Source: Bacillota bacterium (GTDB lineage Bacteria > Bacillota > DTU025). From it: DNA of 6,187 nt. Of the stretch, positions 1 through 5,431 are shown in pieces. The stretch spans positions 7,101 to 13,287 of the forward strand of contig DMOT01000130.1 in assembly GCA_003456765.1 (NCBI GenBank). The letters are read 5' to 3'. Under the pieces are notes generated by a model, which saw nothing but the letters and a program-made list of their open reading frames with translations, did no database searches and was not told the DNA's origin. A program made the position numbers and the translations under genes. Numbering within the stretch: position 1 is the first letter of the stretch; each line of letters opens with the position of its first letter.

Positions 1-1092
1 CTTTCGGGCAGGCGCGGGTCGTACGACATGACAGGCTTGCTGTCAACGCTTGTAGACCGGCCTGACCATGGTTGCACCGTCCGACTGACGATCGATGTTG
101 CGATCCAGAAGGCATGCGAGTCAGCGCTTAGGGGACGCAGGGGCGCTGCAATCGTGGTCGATGCAACGACCGGGGAACTCCTTGCTGTTGCAAGCAGCCC
201 GTGGTACTCTATGAAAGGGTTGGAGCTTGCCTGGGACAACATAGTGTCGAGAGATGATTCGCCTCTGGTCTGCCGCGCGACGTGCGGGATGTATCCGCCA
301 GGGTCCACCATAAAAATGGCTGTGGCTGCGATAGCGCTCGATTGTGGAGTGACGAGCCCCGATGAGGCATACGAGTGTGAGGGCTCCATAAGGGCCGGAG
401 GCACCGTCATCCACGATCCTGCCGGAGCCCATGGGACGATAGACATCTGCGATGCCCTGTCGGTCTCGTGCAATACCGCGTTTGTGGATCTTGGAATCAG
501 GCTGGGGCCGAAACTCCATGACCAGCTGCGACGTTTCTTCTTTGATAGGAGTATCCCACTGGATGTTCCGACGCCGCCGGGAAATCTTAAGGTGCGAGAT
601 ACTGACGTCAGCGGTGACGCGATTGGGCAGCTGGCCATAGGCCAGGGGGATCTCCTTGTCACTCCGATGCATGTAGCCATGATGGCGGCGACTGTTGCAA
701 ACAGGGGAGTAATGATGCGGCCCTATCTAGTTGCAAGTGTACATGCGGCCGACGGACCCCCTGTCATGACAACCAGAGCAAAGGCACTTGCAGCCGTTAT
801 GACGCCTTCATCCGCTGATGTTGTTGCCGAGGGGATGGTTCAGGCAGTAAAGCGCGGGACAGCTCGCTCTGCAGCGCGGTGGGGCTATAATATTGGAGGC
901 AAGACTGGAACAGCGCAGAACCCCCACGGCAGCCCCCATGCATGGTTCGCCGGGTTTGGCTCGAGTGGCGGCCAGAGGATTGCAGTGGCTATAGTCCTGG
1001 AGAATGCCGGAGCGGGCGGAGCTGCAGCTGCGCCCCTGGGTGGCGACATTTTGAAGGCAGCTCTTGACTCTAAGACTGGAACTGGGAGGTGA
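1..1092 (+). CDS. pbpA: Class B penicillin-binding protein, transpeptidase domain (5'-partial)
   Basis: Peptidoglycan DD-transpeptidase that cross-links stem peptides on the outer face of the membrane. The reading frame is open from base 1, so the gene begins upstream; the ATG at 28 is internal. Visible are 363 codons, starting near the end of the dimerisation/linker region (VRLTIDVAIQ) and covering the whole transpeptidase domain. Counting from the ATG at 28, the nucleophile motif STIK is at 93-96 within YPPGSTIKM, the SxN motif (SCN) is at 147-149, and KTGTAQ is at 292-297, followed by HAWFAGF. All three catalytic motifs are intact. Missing are the N-terminal membrane anchor and most of the dimerisation domain, probably somewhat over 100 residues. 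There is no C-terminal PASTA domain. The stop codon lies inside the Shine-Dalgarno sequence of the kinase gene, 4 nt before its start. The FtsW/RodA-PbpA-PknB arrangement known from Actinobacteria and some Firmicutes supports a PbpA-like elongation or septation enzyme with a SEDS partner just upstream (inference). The symbol is by family; assignment between PbpA, MrdA and SpoVD types is not certain. Confidence 0.9.
   Translation, partial: LSGRRGSYDMTGLLSTLVDRPDHGCTVRLTIDVAIQKACESALRGRRGAAIVVDATTGELLAVASSPWYSMKGLELAWDNIVSRDDSPLVCRATCGMYPPGSTIKMAVAAIALDCGVTSPDEAYECEGSIRAGGTVIHDPAGAHGTIDICDALSVSCNTAFVDLGIRLGPKLHDQLRRFFFDRSIPLDVPTPPGNLKVRDTDVSGDAIGQLAIGQGDLLVTPMHVAMMAATVANRGVMMRPYLVASVHAADGPPVMTTRAKALAAVMTPSSADVVAEGMVQAVKRGTARSAARWGYNIGGKTGTAQNPHGSPHAWFAGFGSSGGQRIAVAIVLENAGAGGAAAAPLGGDILKAALDSKTGTGR
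1085..1092 (+). promoter_or_regulatory. Shine-Dalgarno site of pknB, overlapping the pbpA stop
   Basis: GGAGGTGA is a perfect 8-nt complement to the 16S rRNA 3' end, and the last three bases are the TGA stop of the upstream PBP gene. From GGAGG to the ATG at 1097 there are 7 nt. This fixes the kinase start at 1097 rather than at the in-frame TTG at 1064. It also suggests that ribosomes finishing the PBP re-initiate on the kinase. Confidence 0.85.
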
Positions 1093-1096
1093 GCAG

Positions 1097-3097
1097 ATGA
1101 CCGGTGAGATTCTGGGAGGGAGATATTCCATACTCGACACCATCGGCGAAGGCGGGATGGCCATTGTGTACCGCGCGAAGGATACCCTGCTGAATCGAGT
1201 CGTGGCCATTAAGGTGTTGCGGCCCCAATACGCTTCAGACTCGGAATTCAGGGAGAGGTTCAGGAGGGAGGCCCAGAGCGCGGCGGCTCTGTCTCACCCT
1301 AACATAGTCAACGTGTACGACGTGGGAGAGGATTCTGGTTCGAACTACATTGTTATGGAGTGGGTGGACGGTCAGACTCTCAATGACATTATCGTCCGCG
1401 ATGGCAGGCTTACTGTAGATGTGACGGCTGACTACAGTATGCAGATTCTGGATGCGCTGGAACATGCGCATCGCAGCGGCGTGATACACCGTGATATCAA
1501 GCCTCATAACATTCTAATAACAAGGGATGGCCATGTTAAGGTAACGGACTTCGGCATAGCGCGCGCTGCTTCGGCGAGCGCCCTCACTGAGACTGGGAAG
1601 GTAATCGGCACTGTCAATTACACTTCTCCGGAGCAGGCCCGGGGCGCCTCTGCTATTGCTGAATCTGACATATACTCTCTGGGTGTGGTCATGTACGAGA
1701 TGCTCACCGGCAGGCTTCCGTTTGCCGGTGATACGCCGGTCGCTGTTGCCCTCAAGCATGTGCAGGAGGACGCCCTTCCTGTATCGCTGTATAATAGAGC
1801 TGTGCCTGTTGAATTTGAGAGGGTAGTAATGAGGGCCCTGGCCAAGGACCCGCAAGACAGATGGCGAACAGCCAGGGCATTCAGGAACGCAATACTGCGT
1901 GCGTACCCCACGGGGGGACAGAAACTCCCCGAGGCGCGGCAGGCTGAGGATGTAGCCGGCAGGGTAGCCCGAGAAGGGAAGGTCAAACCTTACTCTGGAG
2001 CCGGCAACAGCGAAGATAAACATGACCTCAACATCACCAGACCGTTCGACAAAGTTGGGGAGGCTTTCGATTTGGGAAACGATCACGAGACGCCGCCACG
2101 GGTAAGCCGTAAGGCAAAGACGTGGGCAACCATTCTCGTCGTCATGCTGGTGGTGGCCGGAGCTGTTGTAGGTGCTATTTACTCGTTCCGTCAGTGGATC
2201 CAAGTGGAAGAGGTTCTGGTCCCGGAGCTAGTCGGCAAGACGTTGCCGGAGGCAGAAAGCCTTGTGAGGCGAAATAGGCTCGCCCTGGATTCTTCAGTAA
2301 AGCGGTATGATAACAATATCGAGTATAATCGCATTATTGAGCAGGATCCTCCTGCAGGCACCAAGCGTAAGGTGCATTCGCCCGTAAGGGTCATAGTTAG
2401 CCTGGGTCCCGAGATGGTAACGGTTCCGGATCTTTTCAACAAGACTGAGCGGGAAGCCAGATTCGAGCTTGAAGCCTCAAACCTGGTTTTGGGCTCGAAA
2501 AGCGAGGGTTACCACCAGGACTTGAAGCCAGGAAGAATCATAGCTCAGGAACCGGAGGTCGGCACGTATGTGCCGAGGGGATCTACTGTGAACTACACCA
2601 TGTCCCTGGGTCCGCCGCCTCCCCCTCCTGAAGTCCCGCTTGTTGTAGGGATGACCCTGGAGCGGGCCACGGAAACGCTGACGCTGGCAGGTTTTGAAGT
2701 GGGCGAGGTAAGCAGAAGGTTTAGCTTGTTCTATCAGGATGGCACAGTCATTGAGCAGAGCCCTGGACCATATCAAACAGCGGAACCCGGAACAGTGATA
2801 GACTTGGTGGTTTCACAGAGGTCCATGTCATCCCCGTCTTCTTCTCCGTCACTGGAAGACGGCGGAGGGCAGATCGACATGGTTTCTCGGAGCTATGACG
2901 TAAACTACCAGGTGCAGCTGGGGGCTGATGTTCAGGAGATAGTGATCAAGGTTATCGATGGCTATGGCGAACGCACGAGCTACGGGCCAAGGTCGCATCG
3001 GCCTGGTGATTGGATACGCCACACCGTCGAGGTATACGGCCCGGGGAAGATTGAAGTACTGGTAGACGGGTACCCTGTGAGAACGCAAGATGTATGA
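1097..3097 (+). CDS. pknB: PASTA-domain membrane Ser/Thr protein kinase (PknB/PrkC/Stk1 family)
   Basis: Receptor-type Hanks kinase of 666 aa that senses cell-wall fragments outside and phosphorylates Ser/Thr on cytoplasmic targets. The kinase domain spans about 10-270: Gly-rich loop GEGGMA 17-22, VAIK lysine K39, αC glutamate near E58, catalytic HRDIKPHN 131-138 (D133, N138), DFG 151-153, and activation-loop threonines T164 and T166 at the positions phosphorylated in relatives, then SPEQA 177-181. A charged juxtamembrane linker (about 271-340) leads to one membrane helix at about 342-363. Outside are three PASTA repeats at about 370-437, 438-505 and 512-574; a run of six prolines (506-511) separates the second and third. 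A Ser-rich linker then leads to a β-rich C-terminal module (about 592-662), as in several Firmicutes PrkC/Stk1 proteins. The ATG is chosen for its perfect ribosome site; a TTG 33 nt upstream would add 11 residues inside the PBP gene. The matching phosphatase (prpC) is not in the window; in relatives it usually lies upstream. Confidence 0.97.
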   Translation: MTGEILGGRYSILDTIGEGGMAIVYRAKDTLLNRVVAIKVLRPQYASDSEFRERFRREAQSAAALSHPNIVNVYDVGEDSGSNYIVMEWVDGQTLNDIIVRDGRLTVDVTADYSMQILDALEHAHRSGVIHRDIKPHNILITRDGHVKVTDFGIARAASASALTETGKVIGTVNYTSPEQARGASAIAESDIYSLGVVMYEMLTGRLPFAGDTPVAVALKHVQEDALPVSLYNRAVPVEFERVVMRALAKDPQDRWRTARAFRNAILRAYPTGGQKLPEARQAEDVAGRVAREGKVKPYSGAGNSEDKHDLNITRPFDKVGEAFDLGNDHETPPRVSRKAKTWATILVVMLVVAGAVVGAIYSFRQWIQVEEVLVPELVGKTLPEAESLVRRNRLALDSSVKRYDNNIEYNRIIEQDPPAGTKRKVHSPVRVIVSLGPEMVTVPDLFNKTEREARFELEASNLVLGSKSEGYHQDLKPGRIIAQEPEVGTYVPRGSTVNYTMSLGPPPPPPEVPLVVGMTLERATETLTLAGFEVGEVSRRFSLFYQDGTVIEQSPGPYQTAEPGTVIDLVVSQRSMSSPSSSPSLEDGGGQIDMVSRSYDVNYQVQLGADVQEIVIKVIDGYGERTSYGPRSHRPGDWIRHTVEVYGPGKIEVLVDGYPVRTQDV

Positions 3098-3977
3098 GAA
3101 CGGGCGCATTCTGAGGATTTCGGGCGGGCTGTGCTGGGTTCTACCAGACGGAGACGAAGAAACGCTCCCCTGCGTTGCTCGGGGGAACGTGAAAAGACGC
3201 GAAGAGGGAGTGGCAGTCGGCGACTATGTCAGGATTTCCCGCGAGGGCGATGCTGGCGTAGTTGAGGAGGTATTGCCCAGGCGGACATACCTGATCAGGC
3301 CTAATGTGTCCAATGTGGACCAGGCGATAGTGGTTGTAGCCGCTACGCAGCCGGATCCCAATCCTTACTTCCTCGACAGGTTCCTCGTGTTGGTAGAGCA
3401 TTCGAGGCTCGACGCAGTCATCTGCATCAACAAGGTTGACCTTGTCGAGCCTGAGAGTCTCAGATGGTTACTTGAGCTTTACTCTCGCATCGGCTACACG
3501 ACCATTTCCACCAGCGCAAGGACGGGCAAGGGCATACAGACTCTTTCCGCCGTTCTTGCCGGCAAGACATCGGTCTTTGCCGGGCCGTCGGGGGTTGGCA
3601 AATCAGCTCTCCTTAACATGGTGCAACCCGGGCATGATCTTGCTGAGGGGGAGTTGAGCGAGAGGATAGGACGTGGGAGGCATACCACCAGAGAAGTGAG
3701 GCTAATTCCACTCGGTGCTGGAGGGCTGGTCGCCGACACGCCGGGTTTTTCATCGTTGGACATAACAGGGATTGCGCTCCGCGACTTGGCCCACGCTTTC
3801 CCTGAGTTTGCGAGGCTGTCTTTGGAGTGCAGATTTGCAGGATGTCTCCACGACAGGGAGCCGGATTGCGCCGTGAAGGATGGAGTGGAAACCAGCATGG
3901 TCGACACCGGTCGCTATTCGCACTACTTGAGATTCCTAGAAGAGCTGCGTGAGGCTGAAAGGCGGCAATACAAATGA
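3090..3977 (+). CDS. rsgA: Small-subunit ribosome biogenesis GTPase RsgA (YloQ/CpgA/YjeQ)
   Basis: Circularly permuted GTPase of 295 aa that acts in late 30S maturation; its GTPase activity is stimulated by the ribosome. The domain order is an N-terminal OB-fold (about 1-68), then the G domain with permuted motifs: G4 NKVD 114-117, a G5-like STSARTG 140-146, G1/P-loop GPSGVGKS 165-172, G2 region RHTT 197-200 and G3 DTPG 216-219. The C-terminal zinc-binding domain has the expected ligands C247, C252, H254 and C260. Length and motifs are normal for the family. The start overlaps the kinase stop by 8 nt, and only a weak GTGAG lies upstream, so translation probably depends on coupling to pknB. 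In Bacillus subtilis the homologue CpgA is phosphorylated by PrkC and affects cell-wall and shape phenotypes, which fits the gene order (established for that species, inferred here). Confidence 0.97.
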   Translation: MYENGRILRISGGLCWVLPDGDEETLPCVARGNVKRREEGVAVGDYVRISREGDAGVVEEVLPRRTYLIRPNVSNVDQAIVVVAATQPDPNPYFLDRFLVLVEHSRLDAVICINKVDLVEPESLRWLLELYSRIGYTTISTSARTGKGIQTLSAVLAGKTSVFAGPSGVGKSALLNMVQPGHDLAEGELSERIGRGRHTTREVRLIPLGAGGLVADTPGFSSLDITGIALRDLAHAFPEFARLSLECRFAGCLHDREPDCAVKDGVETSMVDTGRYSHYLRFLEELREAERRQYK

Positions 3978-3992
3978 GAGCAGGTGTATGCT

Positions 3993-4682
3993 TTGGTAAA
4001 GATAGCTCCATCAATTCTTTCGGCTGATTTCGGGAGACTGGCGGAGGAGATCAAAGGAATATCCAATGAGGCTGATATGGTGCACATCGACGTGATGGAC
4101 GGCAGTTTCGTGCCAAACATCACTCTGGGGCAGCCGGTTACAAGGTGCATAAGGCAAGCGACGGATCTTCCATTCGACGTGCACCTTATGATCTTCAATC
4201 CGGAGAAGCACATAGATTCATTTGCGGACGCTGGCGCAGACATCATAACTGTTCATGCAGAGGCCTCCATTCATCTCCATAGGACGCTACAACAGATAAG
4301 GCAGAGGGGTATCAAGGCCGGAGTGGCCATAAATCCTGCGACGCCGGTCTGCGCAGTAGAGAATGTATTGCACATGGTTGACATGGTGCTAGTAATGACT
4401 GTGAACCCCGGGTTCGGGGGGCAGAGCATGATAGTCGAGGCTCTTAGCAAAGTAGAGGCCATTACCCGGCTTGTCCGCAAGAAGGGTTTGGATCTAGACA
4501 TAGAGGTTGACGGGGGAATCACCGACGAGACGATAGGGGCCGCGGTCCGGGCTGGAGCGAACGTTTTCGTAGCCGGCAGTTACGTATTTGGTGCCGATTG
4601 CCCCGGGGCCGCGGTACGTACTCTCCGGACGACTGCTTTGGCTGCCGCCAAAAGCATGAGCAGCACCCAACGGACCATCTGA
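3993..4682 (+). CDS. rpe: Ribulose-phosphate 3-epimerase
   Basis: Interconverts D-ribulose 5-phosphate and D-xylulose 5-phosphate in the non-oxidative pentose phosphate pathway; cytoplasmic TIM barrel. From the TTG start it is 229 aa and begins MVKIAPSILSADF, the usual family N-terminus. Metal and catalytic residues are all present: H31 and D33 in the HIDVMDG motif (31-37), H64 in DVHLM, and D173 in EVDGGI. The loop MTVNPGFGGQ (135-144) and the phosphate-binding end GANVFVAGSYVFG (188-200) are also intact. An in-frame GTG at 3984 would give 232 aa. TTG at 3993 is preferred because AGGTG (3982-3986) stands 6 nt before it and because the protein then starts where the family does; the choice is not certain. 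The gene follows rsgA by about 15 nt (6 nt with the GTG start) and is probably the last gene of this operon, since a hairpin and a new promoter follow. Confidence 0.96.
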   Translation: MVKIAPSILSADFGRLAEEIKGISNEADMVHIDVMDGSFVPNITLGQPVTRCIRQATDLPFDVHLMIFNPEKHIDSFADAGADIITVHAEASIHLHRTLQQIRQRGIKAGVAINPATPVCAVENVLHMVDMVLVMTVNPGFGGQSMIVEALSKVEAITRLVRKKGLDLDIEVDGGITDETIGAAVRAGANVFVAGSYVFGADCPGAAVRTLRTTALAAAKSMSSTQRTI

Positions 4683-4710
4683 GGATCGGCTGGCAACACT
4701 ATACCTTGCC

Positions 4711-4740
4711 TGGCCCCTCTGCCAGTAGGCGGAGGGGCTG
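4711..4740 (+). terminator. GC-rich hairpin after rpe, possible terminator
   Basis: The arms 4713-4723 and 4728-4738 form an 11-bp stem with one G:T wobble, closed by the four-base loop AGTA. Two more wobble pairs can extend it outward. It lies 30 nt after the rpe stop and before a new promoter, as a terminator would. The downstream bases (CTATGTCATT) are only moderately T-rich and contain no T-run, so efficient intrinsic termination is doubtful. It may instead be a weak or leaky terminator, or an mRNA 3'-end stabiliser. Confidence 0.5.
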
Positions 4741-4774
4741 CTATGTCATTACAGAGATTTGCGCACAGCTTGTG

Positions 4775-4783
4775 TGTTATAAT
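4775..4783 (+). promoter_or_regulatory. Extended -10 promoter (sigma-A type)
   Basis: TGTTATAAT contains a consensus TATAAT (4778-4783) preceded by the TGN extension (4775-4777). No good -35 hexamer is found at 16-18 nt spacing (the bases there read roughly GAGATTT). This is acceptable for an extended -10 promoter. Transcription would start near 4790, giving a leader of about 40 nt before the TTG at 4829. It lies in the only sizeable intergenic gap and points toward the 4829 gene. Confidence 0.6.
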
Positions 4784-4811
4784 CATCCGTGCAGCTAAAG
4801 GGCCATATGCC

Positions 4812-4821
4812 AGAAAGGAGG
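4812..4821 (+). promoter_or_regulatory. Strong Shine-Dalgarno site fixing a TTG start
   Basis: AGAAAGGAGG ends 7 nt before the TTG at 4829, which is ideal spacing. No in-frame ATG or GTG with a comparable site lies nearby, and the next in-frame ATG (4916) would remove the membrane helix. The site therefore supports initiation at TTG 4829. Confidence 0.8.
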
Positions 4822-4828
4822 CGCGGCC

Positions 4829-5431
4829 TTGAAGTTACCGGATATTAATCTCAAAGTAGTGCTGGTAAGCGTGGCAGTGGCCACGATCCTTCTTTTCGGA
4901 GGGCGCGAGGTGCTCATGAGGACTTCTGTTACTATGCCAATAGACAAGGCGTTTGCTTCCATGTCTGAGATCGAATCATATTCAATCGAGCGTTTGCCTT
5001 ATGGCACAGTAGTCGACATAGGACTGAACAATGCAGAAGATCTTGCAGAGACTGTAAGGAAGATCGAAGCGGCGACTTCAAAGCTTCCCGCCGGGGGCGG
5101 GCTTTGGGTTCGGATAACCGACACGCGAGATCCTCTCTTGCAGGATGTATACGATAGAATGCACTTTGACATACAGGAAGCTATAGCCACCGGATCCTTT
5201 GCAGAGTTGCGAAGGCGTGCTGACGAGGAGGCGCAGCATGCCGGACTCTCAGACTGCGACATTTACGTGGACATCGATAATGTTTATGTTACGCTGGAAG
5301 ATGGCGAGCATCAGCTCTATGCAGTCTCGCCTCGGATGCCAAAGGCAGCGGAGTCCGAGGCGGGCACCAGGCGAGACATAAGGTGGCTTTCTTCGCGCTC
5401 GCCTGTGAGAAAGGCGGGTGCGGTGAGATGA
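4829..5431 (+). CDS. Unrecognised single-pass membrane protein paired with an FtsH-like ATPase
   Basis: 200-aa protein of no family I recognise. A short N-terminus (K2, K9) precedes one hydrophobic segment at about 10-24, then a soluble domain of about 175 residues. That domain shows mixed α/β character: a helix-like stretch rich in Ala, Glu and Lys (about 68-86), a Gly-rich turn 89-91, strand GLWVRIT, and an acidic/basic helix at about 103-138. Next is a β-hairpin-like segment at about 143-168 ([16 protein letters not shown], then LYAVSP), and finally a basic tail (181-200) with seven Arg/Lys. Charges flanking the helix do not settle the topology. There is no lipobox and no recognisable catalytic motif. 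The TTG start is supported by a perfect Shine-Dalgarno site and an extended -10 promoter, so it opens a new transcription unit. Its TGA overlaps the ATG of the AAA+ gene (ATGA), implying coupled translation and a joint function. The segment 143-168 resembles by eye the strand-rich end of the FtsH extracytoplasmic domain. It may be an accessory subunit of the ATPase, but this is inference only. Confidence 0.85.
   Translation: MKLPDINLKVVLVSVAVATILLFGGREVLMRTSVTMPIDKAFASMSEIESYSIERLPYGTVVDIGLNNAEDLAETVRKIEAATSKLPAGGGLWVRITDTRDPLLQDVYDRMHFDIQEAIATGSFAELRRRADEEAQHAGLSDCDIYVDIDNVYVTLEDGEHQLYAVSPRMPKAAESEAGTRRDIRWLSSRSPVRKAGAVR

Noticed and set aside
121..672. Antisense 183-aa ORF opposite the PBP gene
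   Set aside because: It lies opposite the SxxK and SxN motif region of the transpeptidase and shows no family features.
1064..1096. TTG start giving the kinase 11 extra residues
   Set aside because: It lies inside the PBP coding region with no ribosome-binding site, whereas the ATG at 1097 has a perfect one and matches the family start.
1514..2203. Antisense 229-aa ORF opposite the kinase gene
   Set aside because: The + strand here encodes the intact kinase catalytic domain, linker and membrane helix; the antisense product has no recognisable motif.
2834..2862. 8-bp perfect inverted repeat (CCGTCTTC / GAAGACGG) within pknB
   Set aside because: It lies in the low-complexity Ser/Pro linker codons with no T-tract; most likely a by-product of composition.
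4406..4422. CCCCG/CGGGG short hairpin inside rpe
   Set aside because: It encodes the conserved NPGFGG loop, so the sequence is explained by protein constraint and GC-rich codons.
4598..4798. 66-aa + strand ORF spanning the rpe end and the intergenic gap
   Set aside because: It overlaps rpe in another frame and runs through the hairpin and the -10 promoter; no protein-like features.
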